NCBI GenBank assembly: GCA_039714995.1 | Contig: JBDLII010000044.1 | Span: 1 to 14,117 of the forward strand | Length of the DNA: 14,117 bases | From: Sva-25 sp039714995 | Lineage (GTDB): Bacteria; Pseudomonadota; Gammaproteobacteria; Chromatiales; Chromatiaceae | Direction: 5' to 3' | In this document: piece by piece, positions 8,030 through 14,109 of the stretch | Numbering within the stretch: the stretch's first letter is position 1 | Layout of the letters: each line of letters begins with the position of its first letter | Notes under the pieces: generated by a model | What the model was told of the DNA's origin: nothing | Seen by the model: the letters and a program-made list of their open reading frames with translations, nothing else | Databases searched by the model: none | Position numbers and translations under genes: made by a program

Positions 8030-8268
8030 GACGGGGTCTCTGCTCAGGGTGGTGGTGTGGCCGGAAGCGGCAACTATAGATGCAGCCTGCATATCATCAC
8101 TGCTCAGGGAGATGAATCAGAAATCTGCATCCGGTGCGCCGAGAATATTACATGAAACGGGTCTGTTCAAGTCTCGACAGGAGGAGGGTATTTGCACTGC
8201 ACGACTTCCCGGGAAACTCGTTACAACACTGGTGCCCTGGGTAGTCCGCCGTCGCAAATGATGTATTG

Positions 8269-8287
8269 GTCATTGTCATACAATGAC
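8269..8287. promoter_or_regulatory. Perfect inverted repeat upstream of the SLT promoter
   Basis: GTCATTG and CAATGAC form 7-bp arms around a 5-base TCATA spacer. The centre lies about 65 bases before the predicted transcription start of the lytic transglycosylase gene, a position typical for an activator that contacts polymerase from upstream. No known regulator is recognised; the operator role is inferred from symmetry and position only. Confidence 0.35.
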
Positions 8288-8307
8288 TTACGCTGCATTG
8301 GGCTCTA

Positions 8308-8336
8308 TTGCAACAATAATATCTACAGGGTATATT
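8308..8336 (+). promoter_or_regulatory. Sigma70-type promoter for the lytic transglycosylase gene
   Basis: The -35 element is TTGCAA (8308-8313) and the -10 is TATATT (8331-8336), separated by exactly 17 bases. Transcription should begin near 8343, giving a leader of roughly 28 bases before the ATG at 8371. Confidence 0.6.
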
Positions 8337-8370
8337 GGCGCCTCAACTGACCCAAAGAGCGTGAACTTCA

Positions 8371-9039
8371 ATGTCTCTGCATAAGCTGTTGATTGTGTCT
8401 ATCTCTGTCATCGTCACTTCTCTGATTGGATCGCCGCAGGATGCCATGGCGAGGTCCGGCAACCTCTCCTCCCTGTTCGGCACCATCTCTTTCAATGGCA
8501 AACAGATTAATCTGCCTTCCCGGAATGAAAAAAAGATCGAGTTGAACCAGGGCGACATCAAACCGAAAAGGATCGGGATCGAGCCTCGTATCACGGGTGT
8601 TGCAGATAAATTGGGGAATCGGCCATATGCGGATATCGTTGATGAAAAAGCGAAAAAGTACGGCGTGTTTCCGGAGCTGGTTCATGCTGTAATCCAGGCA
8701 GAGTCATCCTATAACCCCAGGGCGGTTTCGCCTGTCGGCGCGGTGGGCCTGATGCAGTTGATGCCGGGAACAGCCAAACGCTTTGGTGTCAGGGACAGCA
8801 CCAATCCAAGGCAGAACATCGACGGCGGGGTACGCTACCTGCGGTTTTTGCTCGACTATTTCGAGAATAACCTGAGACTTGCCGTTGCCGGTTATAACGC
8901 GGGTGAAAATGCTGTGATCAAGCATGGACGCAAGATCCCTCCCTACAAGGAGACCCGCCAATACGTGACCAGGGTCATGAAGTATCTGCATCGCAACCTG
9001 GACAAAACCCAGTCGCAGCATCTCTCCTCTCTCATTTAG
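8371..9039 (+). CDS. Secreted SLT-type lytic transglycosylase
   Basis: Lytic transglycosylases cleave the MurNAc-GlcNAc bond in peptidoglycan and leave 1,6-anhydro-MurNAc ends. This 222-residue protein has a signal peptide (hydrophobic core about 6-19, likely cut after AMA at 27), a 55-residue linker of low conservation, and an SLT domain from about 85 to 210. The catalytic glutamate is E111 in VIQAESSYNPRAVS. GLMQLMPGTA (126-135) and AGYNAGENAV (173-182) are the other family motifs. The start at 8371 gives a complete signal sequence; the ribosome site is weak. There is no lipobox cysteine, so it is probably soluble in the periplasm rather than a lipoprotein. Compact single-domain forms like this often act in wall remodelling or open gaps for envelope machines; no such machine is encoded nearby. 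Confidence 0.93.
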   Translation: MSLHKLLIVSISVIVTSLIGSPQDAMARSGNLSSLFGTISFNGKQINLPSRNEKKIELNQGDIKPKRIGIEPRITGVADKLGNRPYADIVDEKAKKYGVFPELVHAVIQAESSYNPRAVSPVGAVGLMQLMPGTAKRFGVRDSTNPRQNIDGGVRYLRFLLDYFENNLRLAVAGYNAGENAVIKHGRKIPPYKETRQYVTRVMKYLHRNLDKTQSQHLSSLI

Positions 9040-9119
9040 ACCGCTCCTTGTGATGTAACCTGTGCATTTTTATACGCACGGGCGCCAAAGATTATCTTGA
9101 CGATATGACCGATTCGGCG

Positions 9120-9139
9120 CAGCATATTGTTATATGCTG
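9120..9139. promoter_or_regulatory. Inverted repeat just upstream of the YceI gene
   Basis: CAGCATAT and ATATGCTG form perfect 8-bp arms around TGTT. The element ends 23 bases before the YceI start and 12 bases before its ribosome site. A TTGACG at 9097-9102 could be a -35 element, which would put a poorly matched -10 inside this repeat, so a repressor site over the core promoter is plausible. A hairpin in the 5' leader is the alternative. Confidence 0.4.
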
Positions 9140-9162
9140 ATATTCCATGTGGGAGGTGCTGC

Positions 9163-9864
9163 ATGAATATTGGAACCGGTGCTGTCAGATTATTGGTGTT
9201 AGTGTCGACGCTGTTGCTGCTCGGTGGGTTTTCAGGCAGTGTTTCCGCGGGGAGATTCTGCGAACCCTTTCTGCATGGCAAGGTGAAGCAATCTGTTCTG
9301 GATGCCGTACTCGATGCGGCAAAAGCCGGTGATTTATACCGTATTCAGCCGGCGACCTCCTCGGTGAAATTCTGCATTGACAGCGTCTTCGATCATGTCG
9401 AGGGAAATTTAACGGATTTCGAGGGTGGCGTCGCCATGAAGCTTGGCGCTGAAGAGGGCGGCCAGGCGCTGCTCTCGATCAACGTTGACAGTGTGTCGAC
9501 CTCGAATAGACTGGTCGATAAATTGGTCAAAAGCAGAACCTTTATCGATGTCAAAAACTATCCGGAAATTCTTTTCGTCAGTTCCGGGTTTAAGTGGCTG
9601 AAGGGGACTGCGGGCGTCGTGAGAGGGGATCTGACGCTTCATGGCGTTACCAGGCCGGTCATCTTCGATGTCGAGCTGACTGATGTCAAAGGGAGAAGGA
9701 TCGGCAGGGGCTCTAACATCCTGATCAAGATAACCTCGGATATCAAACGCTCGGATTTTGGCATGAGAAAGATGCGCCCGCTGGTCAAGGATACTGTCAA
9801 GCTGTGCATCTCTGCCCGTGCGACAAAAGCCAATCTCTCCTGCTTGGAGTGTCATGGTTCATAG
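9163..9864 (+). CDS. Exported YceI-family protein with C-terminal CXXCH motif
   Basis: YceI proteins are periplasmic lipocalin-like barrels that bind polyprenoids such as isoprenoid quinones. The 233-residue product begins with a signal peptide (core about 8-25, likely cut after VSA at 29). A short N-terminal segment of about 30 residues follows, and then the YceI domain from about 58 to 220: YRIQPATSSVKFCIDSVF, the SVSTSNRLVDKLVKSRTFIDVKNYPEI helix and strand, GDLTLHGVTRPV, and SDIKRSDFGM. The last residues contain CLECH (227-231), a covalent haem c attachment motif rarely seen in this family. The start at 9163 is chosen because GGGAGG lies about six bases upstream and the signal peptide then begins directly; an in-frame ATG at 9127 would add 12 unlikely residues. 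Function is unknown; electron transfer or quinone handling is an inference. Confidence 0.88.
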   Translation: MNIGTGAVRLLVLVSTLLLLGGFSGSVSAGRFCEPFLHGKVKQSVLDAVLDAAKAGDLYRIQPATSSVKFCIDSVFDHVEGNLTDFEGGVAMKLGAEEGGQALLSINVDSVSTSNRLVDKLVKSRTFIDVKNYPEILFVSSGFKWLKGTAGVVRGDLTLHGVTRPVIFDVELTDVKGRRIGRGSNILIKITSDIKRSDFGMRKMRPLVKDTVKLCISARATKANLSCLECHGS

Positions 9865-9891
9865 GGAACTCTGAATGATTGATGGGAACCT

Positions 9892-9975
9892 GTCATTGCG
9901 AGCGCAGCGAAGCAATCTCGTGCATATAAATCAAAGAGTTGGAGATTGCTTCGTCGCTACGCTCCTCGCAATGAC
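9892..9975. repeat. Palindromic dispersed-repeat (REP/MITE-like) element
   Basis: The left arm (9892-9919) begins GTCATTGCGAGCGCAGCGAA and ends AGCAATCTC. The right arm (9942-9975) is its inverted partner with a six-base length difference in the middle. The spacer is 22 bases. Arms of this sequence are a familiar multicopy non-coding palindrome in many proteobacterial genomes. It sits in the 213-bp gap between the YceI gene and the next gene. A frame running through it (9875-10090) is a typical false gene call. It may form a stable RNA hairpin at the end of the YceI transcript. Confidence 0.8.
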
Positions 9976-10077
9976 GATTCGGTCAGGGTTTTCTCAGGGT
10001 AACGACCTGTTGCTGCAATCGTTGAATATCTGCTTGCGTATTCCTTGCGGCGGCTCACGGAAAATGGATGAGTCTGT

Positions 10078-10434
10078 ATGTTATTGTTGAAGTTGCTCCT
10101 TGTCGTTGCGGCGGTTATTCTCTTCGTCAAATTCGAGAGACTCTTTTTGTTGCTGGCAATCCCTGCCGTGCTGGTGATCCTGGTGATGGTTTACCAGGAG
10201 AATGCGCGGAAGATGACAATCAAGTCGATTCTGGTTGGTGAACTCATCAGTGAATTGGAGCAGGAGGGATACTCTGACAGCCAGATCGATAGCATGCTTG
10301 CTGCAAAAAACCTCAAGCGCCCGCTGAATATCGCTGAAGATCCTGCCAAAGCACTCAAAAGGGAAGGCTACTCTGAAGCGCAGATTGAAGCCATGCTTTC
10401 CCGGCATGGTGATGAACGCCCTGCAACGCAATAG
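10078..10434 (+). CDS. Small membrane protein with two helical repeats, unknown function
   Basis: I do not recognise this 118-residue protein. Its first 38 residues are almost wholly hydrophobic, broken by KFER (18-21), and should form two short membrane helices or one hairpin. The soluble C-terminus carries two copies of one motif: residues about 60-82 (LEQEGYSDSQIDSML, ending KRP) and 93-115 (LKREGYSEAQIEAML, ending ERP). The spacing is 33 residues. Each looks like a short two-helix unit of the kind that binds a partner protein. The start ATG at 10078 has only a weak ribosome site. The stop is followed after 13 bases by a long perfect palindrome. The gene stands alone between the YceI gene and the cox operon. 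Confidence 0.75.
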   Translation: MLLLKLLLVVAAVILFVKFERLFLLLAIPAVLVILVMVYQENARKMTIKSILVGELISELEQEGYSDSQIDSMLAAKNLKRPLNIAEDPAKALKREGYSEAQIEAMLSRHGDERPATQ

Positions 10435-10447
10435 AGCGAGAGCCAAG

Positions 10448-10499
10448 TGCTCCTTCAGCGTAATAATTTGGGATCCCAACTTATTACGCTGAAGGAGCA
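10448..10499. terminator. 52-nt near-perfect palindrome, possible terminator
   Basis: Arms TGCTCCTTCAGCGTAATAA (10448-10466) and TTATTACGCTGAAGGAGCA (10481-10499) are perfect 19-bp inverted repeats. Between them the palindrome TTGGGATCCCAA (10468-10479) shares the same centre, so only one base pair (10467/10480) breaks symmetry over 52 bases. It begins 13 bases after the stop of the small membrane protein gene, the right place for a terminator, but no T-run follows on either strand. It could also be a short dispersed palindromic repeat or a protein-binding site. Confidence 0.6.
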
Positions 10500-10588
10500 G
10501 TAGCCGTCAACCACCTTCTTTCTTTTCCCGCTATAGAAAATCTTAATAGCAATTGATCTTACTTGCTTGTTGCCTTTTCCGGTGCAAT

Positions 10589-10602
10589 TTGCGATATTTC
10601 AA
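10589..10602 (+). promoter_or_regulatory. Weak FNR-like dyad ahead of the cox operon
   Basis: TTGCG-ATAT-TTCAA matches the FNR consensus at 7 of 10 fixed positions and has the same TTG-N8-CAA frame and ATAT centre as the stronger site at 4216. A weak promoter overlaps it (TTGCCT at 10570-10575, GATATT at 10593-10598, 17-base spacing), so a bound regulator would more likely repress than activate. This is suggestive only. Confidence 0.25.
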
Positions 10603-10664
10603 TTTGATTTAAACTGGCACCAAAGTTGCTTTTGGCGCTCAGCTGATCAGTTGGAGGAGATTCA

Positions 10665-11141
10665 GTGCTTCAAACGATTGCCAATAACGGTCGTCAGGAT
10701 GCTGTTTTTGTGATTCAGCCCAACAGGAACCTGTCGTGGAGCAGCGTCAAGCTGCTGTTTCTGTTTCTGGCTCTCTGCCTGGCTGCGGTCGCCGGCTACT
10801 TCGTCAGCCTCGGGGCCTGGCTGGTTGTTCCATTCGCTGGTCTCGAGCTGCTGGCGATCGGTTTTGGCTTCTATTTTCACTGCTGTCATGCACACCGGCA
10901 GCAGCTTATCCGGGTCGACGCTGACAGCATTTCGATCACTGACGGCAGAGAGGGAGTGCAACAAACCTGCTTTCCCAGAGCCTGGTCGAAGATTGTCCAG
11001 ACGCGTGACCCCGAGGGCTGGTATCCCAGCCGGCTGTTCATCGGCGCGCATGGCAAATTCATCGAGATCGGTGAATACCTTATCGAAAGTGAGCGGGATA
11101 CGCTTGCTAACAATTTACGCTGCACAATACAGGGCGCATAA
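10665..11141 (+). CDS. DUF2244 membrane protein, first gene of the cox operon
   Basis: This 158-residue protein fits the DUF2244 family, which often sits beside cytochrome oxidase genes in proteobacteria and has no settled function. It has a short polar N-terminus (about 1-26), two adjacent membrane helices (about 28-48 and 50-70) and a cytoplasmic C-terminal half rich in beta strands. HCCHAHR follows the second helix (72-78) and a typical WSKIV and RLFIGAHGKFIEIG pattern lies near 107-135. The start is a GTG at 10665, supported by GGAGGAGA (10653-10660) four bases before it. The next gene, coxB, starts five bases after the stop, so the two are almost certainly co-transcribed. The HCCHAH cluster could bind metal or haem, but this is speculation. 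Confidence 0.85.
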   Translation: MLQTIANNGRQDAVFVIQPNRNLSWSSVKLLFLFLALCLAAVAGYFVSLGAWLVVPFAGLELLAIGFGFYFHCCHAHRQQLIRVDADSISITDGREGVQQTCFPRAWSKIVQTRDPEGWYPSRLFIGAHGKFIEIGEYLIESERDTLANNLRCTIQGA

Positions 11142-11146
11142 CCAGA

Positions 11147-12331
11147 ATGATCAATCACGATAACGACAAACAAGATACAGCCGCAGCTCCGGGCCGCGGC
11201 AAGTCTGGACAGCATCTGCGCAGAGCCGTCATTGGTTCTTCACTGCTGCCTTTCGCACTCCTGGCAGCTTCTGCCGCGCATGCCGAATATGGCATCAACT
11301 TTCCGGAGCCCGCAGCCGGTGTGGCCAGGGAGATCTATAACATCCACATGTTGACGATGCAGATCACCACGGTGCTGCTGGTCATCGTGTTCGGCTTTGT
11401 CTTCTACTCCCTCTATTTTCATCGCAAGAGCCGCGGCTATCAGGCGGACCAGCACTTTCATACCTCCTGGTTCGGGCAGTGGTCATGGGTCATCGTGCCG
11501 GTATTGGTGCTGGGTGTGGATATGACCATTGCCGGCAAGGCGGATACCGTGCTGAAGAAGGTGTGGGAGGTGCCCGAAGATGAGAACATCATGGACGTCA
11601 AGGTCACCGGACACCAGTGGTGGTGGGAGTACGACTACCTCGATTTCGGCATCAACATCGAGAGCCGCTACGTCCCCGAGGAGGAGGCGGGCGATCTCTA
11701 CCTGCGCGAGGTCGACAACCGCCTGGTGCTGCCCACCGGCATCAAGATCCGTTTTCTGCACACCTCGGCCGACGTGCTGCACGCCTTCTGGGTGCCTGAA
11801 CTGGCGGTGAAAAAAGACGCCATTCCCGGCTACGTCACCGAAACCTGGGTATCGCTGGACCGCGAAGGTGTGTTTCGCGGCCAGTGCGCCGAGCTCTGCG
11901 GCACCTGGCATTCACGCATGCCGATCGTGGTGGAGGTCGTCTCACCCGAACGCTTCGAGGTCTGGAAAGCGGAGCAACTGGCCATGAAGGCCGCCGCAGC
12001 CGCCGAGGCCGGTTCCGACAAGGTATGGAGCAAGGATGAGCTGATGGCGAAGGGCAAGACCCTCTACGAGACCAAGTGCGCTGCCTGTCACCAGGCAAGC
12101 GGGCTTGGACTGCCGCCGGCCTTTCCGGCGCTGAAGGGTTCGCCGCTTACCACCGGCCCCGTTGCCGGACATCTCGACATTGTCATCAACGGCAAGGAGG
12201 GCACACCGATGGTGGCCTGGGGTTCGATGAATGATCTGGAAATCGCGGCGATTGTGACGTACGAGCGCAACGCCTGGGACAACAACACGGGCGATGTCGT
12301 GCAGCCGGCAGACGTCAAACAGGCAAGATAA
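11147..12331 (+). CDS. coxB: Cytochrome c oxidase subunit II with fused cytochrome c domain (caa3 type)
   Basis: Subunit II takes electrons from a cytochrome c, passes them through CuA to subunit I, and here has its own haem c donor. Of 394 residues, about 25-46 is a signal sequence ending AHA. Two membrane helices follow (about 70-92 and 110-128), then the aromatic GHQWWWEYDY (155-164) and the CuA cupredoxin domain. CuA ligands are all present: H212, C247, E249, C251, H255 and M258. After a short Ala-rich linker, a class I cytochrome c domain runs from about 296 to 375, with CAACH (311-315) and probable axial Met355 in GTPMVAWG. Gln111 replaces the K-channel entrance glutamate of well-studied A-type enzymes (E101 in Rhodobacter numbering). 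The ribosome site is weak, so translation may depend on coupling to the DUF2244 gene five bases upstream. Confidence 0.95.
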   Translation: MINHDNDKQDTAAAPGRGKSGQHLRRAVIGSSLLPFALLAASAAHAEYGINFPEPAAGVAREIYNIHMLTMQITTVLLVIVFGFVFYSLYFHRKSRGYQADQHFHTSWFGQWSWVIVPVLVLGVDMTIAGKADTVLKKVWEVPEDENIMDVKVTGHQWWWEYDYLDFGINIESRYVPEEEAGDLYLREVDNRLVLPTGIKIRFLHTSADVLHAFWVPELAVKKDAIPGYVTETWVSLDREGVFRGQCAELCGTWHSRMPIVVEVVSPERFEVWKAEQLAMKAAAAAEAGSDKVWSKDELMAKGKTLYETKCAACHQASGLGLPPAFPALKGSPLTTGPVAGHLDIVINGKEGTPMVAWGSMNDLEIAAIVTYERNAWDNNTGDVVQPADVKQAR

Positions 12332-12346
12332 GAGGAGAACCGTCAC

Positions 12347-13942
12347 ATGACTACAGCAACCATGACCCATGATGAGATTCATCATCACGACGACCCCAAG
12401 GGATGGCGTCGCTGGCTATTCAGCACCAACCACAAGGATATAGGCACGCTCTACCTGCTATTCGCCCTGACGATGATGTTCCTGGGCGGCGCCAGCGCCA
12501 TGCTGATCCGCATGGAGCTGTTCCAGCCGGGCATCCAGCTGCTCGATCCCGATCTGTATAACAACCTGGTTACCAACCACGCCCTGATCATGATCTTTGG
12601 CGCGGTGATGCCCGCTGCGGCGGGGCTGGCCAACTGGATGATTCCGATGATGATCGGCGCCCCGGACATGGCGCTGCCGCGCATGAACAACCTGAGCTTC
12701 TGGATTCTGCCGGCGGCGGCTACCATGTTGATACTCTCGTTCGTCGTACCCTTCTTTCCCGGCGGCGGCACCCAGATCAATACAGGCTGGACCCTCTATC
12801 CGCCGCTGTCGGTACAAGTCGGCATGTCGATGGACTTCCTGATCTTCGCCATCCACCTGCTGGGCATCTCCTCGGTACTGGCCTCCATCAACATCATCGT
12901 CACCCTGCTCAACATGCGCGCACCAGGCATGACGATGTTCAAGATGCCGATGTTCTGCTGGACCTGGCTGGTCACCGCATTCCTGCTGATCCTGGTGGTT
13001 CCGGTGCTAGCGGGCGGCGTGACCATGCTGCTGTTCGATCGTCACTTCGGTACCAGCTTCTTCAATGCCGCCGGCGGCGGAGATCCGGTGCTGTTCCAGC
13101 ATCTGTTCTGGTTCTTCGGTCACCCCGAGGTCTATATCCTGCTGCTGCCATCCATCGGCGTGCTCTCCCACGTGATCCCGACATTCTCGCGCAAGCCGCT
13201 GTTCGGTTACAACTCCATGGTTGGCGCCATGCTGGCGGTCGCCACCATCGGCATGGTGGTGTGGGCGCACCACCAGTACACGATCGGCATGTCGATCGGA
13301 GCGGTCACCTACTTCATGATCGGCACCATCATCATCTCCATTCCGGTGGGTCTGATGATCTTCAACTTCATCGCCACCATGTGGCGCGGCGCCATGACTT
13401 TCGAAACCCCGATGCTGTTCGCCGTGGCCATCGTGCTGATGTTCACCTTCGGCGGACTCAGCGGCGTCATGCTGGCGGTGGTACCTGCCGATATGCAGTA
13501 TCACGACAGCATGTTCGTGGTGGCCCACTTTCACTATGTACTGATGCCGGGAGCGGTGTTCGGCCTGTTTGCGGGGGTCTTCTACTGGCTGCCGAAGTGG
13601 ACCGGGCACATGTATGACGAGCGTCTCGGCAAGCTCTTTTTCTGGACCAATGTCATCAGCTTCAATATCACCTTCTTTCCGCAGCACTTCCTCGGGCTGG
13701 CGGGTATGCCGCGGCGCATCATCGACTACAACGTGATGTTCACAGAGTTCAACGTGGTCTCCAGTGTCGGTGCGATGGTCTTTGGCCTCAGCCACCTGCT
13801 GCTGCTCTATATCGTCATCAAGACCATCCGCGGCGGCAAAAAGGCCGAGAGCCGCTCCTGGGAGGGCGCCAAGGGTCTGGAGTGGGAGCTCGACTCACCA
13901 CCCGCATTCCATACCTGGACCGTCGCTCCGCAGATCAAGTAA
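12347..13942 (+). CDS. coxA: Cytochrome c oxidase subunit I
   Basis: This is the catalytic haem-copper subunit, which reduces oxygen and pumps protons across the inner membrane. Length is 531 residues with about 12 membrane helices. Low-spin haem ligands are H78 (TNHALIMIF) and H396. High-spin haem ligand is H394 (VVAHFHY). CuB ligands are H259, H308 and H309, and Y263 is the cross-linked tyrosine. D107 (GAPDMALPRMNN) and E261 (GHPEVY) mark an intact A1-type D channel. PRRIIDY (455-461) contacts the haem propionates. At the K-channel site, however, the segment reads PVGLMIFNF, so Met337 replaces the usual lysine, with Val334 and Asn340 at neighbouring channel positions. The start has a strong AGAGGAG about nine bases upstream and lies 15 bases after coxB. 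Confidence 0.97.
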   Translation: MTTATMTHDEIHHHDDPKGWRRWLFSTNHKDIGTLYLLFALTMMFLGGASAMLIRMELFQPGIQLLDPDLYNNLVTNHALIMIFGAVMPAAAGLANWMIPMMIGAPDMALPRMNNLSFWILPAAATMLILSFVVPFFPGGGTQINTGWTLYPPLSVQVGMSMDFLIFAIHLLGISSVLASINIIVTLLNMRAPGMTMFKMPMFCWTWLVTAFLLILVVPVLAGGVTMLLFDRHFGTSFFNAAGGGDPVLFQHLFWFFGHPEVYILLLPSIGVLSHVIPTFSRKPLFGYNSMVGAMLAVATIGMVVWAHHQYTIGMSIGAVTYFMIGTIIISIPVGLMIFNFIATMWRGAMTFETPMLFAVAIVLMFTFGGLSGVMLAVVPADMQYHDSMFVVAHFHYVLMPGAVFGLFAGVFYWLPKWTGHMYDERLGKLFFWTNVISFNITFFPQHFLGLAGMPRRIIDYNVMFTEFNVVSSVGAMVFGLSHLLLLYIVIKTIRGGKKAESRSWEGAKGLEWELDSPPAFHTWTVAPQIK

Positions 13943-13954
13943 ACGGGAAGCACT

Positions 13955-14107
13955 ATGTCAATACCTGAGTATCAAACAGCCGAGCTGAGAAAGAAGAACC
14001 TGCGCCTGGTGTGGCTGCTGGTCGGCTTTGCGCTGTTCATCTTTCTGACCTCGTTTCCGTTCTGGAGCGGTCTGTTTCGCATCGTCGGCGATCAGGCCGC
14101 GGGCTGA
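13955..14107 (+). CDS. 50-residue single-span protein in the cox operon
   Basis: A short frame starts 12 bases after the coxA stop with a GGGAAG ribosome site and ends TGA. The product has a polar, basic N-terminus (ELRKKNLRL, 10-18) and one membrane helix at about 18-40. Many proteobacterial cox operons carry a similar tiny protein between coxA and the CtaG/Cox11 assembly factor gene, often annotated as a small oxidase assembly protein, and the R-x-x-N-x-RL start followed by one helix fits. Identification is by position and shape, not clear sequence signature. Confidence 0.72.
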   Translation: MSIPEYQTAELRKKNLRLVWLLVGFALFIFLTSFPFWSGLFRIVGDQAAG

Positions 14108-14109
14108 GC

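Larger units (their letters stand above)
8030..8370. other. Divergent intergenic region between NamZ-like and SLT genes
   Basis: These 341 bases separate two divergently read genes and carry the promoters for both. The right half contains a perfect 7-bp inverted repeat (8269-8287) and a good sigma70-type promoter (8308-8336), listed separately. A frame of 49 codons from 8112 to 8261 is open but has no usable ribosome site and reads as low-complexity basic sequence, so I do not call it. The left side shows no clear promoter for the minus-strand gene. Confidence 0.6.

Noticed and set aside
8040..8110. Direct repeat CTGCTCAGGG, 60 bases apart upstream of the NamZ-like gene
   Set aside because: Only ten bases identical with nothing else shared between the copies; could be chance and no function follows.
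8112..8261. 49-codon frame in the divergent intergenic region
   Set aside because: No properly spaced ribosome site, no hydrophobic helix or motif, and it lies in promoter DNA.
9875..10090. 71-codon frame between the YceI and helical-repeat genes
   Set aside because: Most of it is translation of the palindromic repeat element and it overlaps the start of the next gene; this is a well-known kind of false call.
10617..10638. GCACCAAA / TTTGGCGC hairpin before the DUF2244 gene
   Set aside because: Eight-base arms with a mismatch in an AT-rich leader; not convincing as a riboswitch, operator or attenuator.
13007..13795. 262-codon open frame on the minus strand opposite coxA
   Set aside because: His/Asp/Glu-rich low-complexity translation, a typical mirror of a hydrophobic membrane-protein gene.
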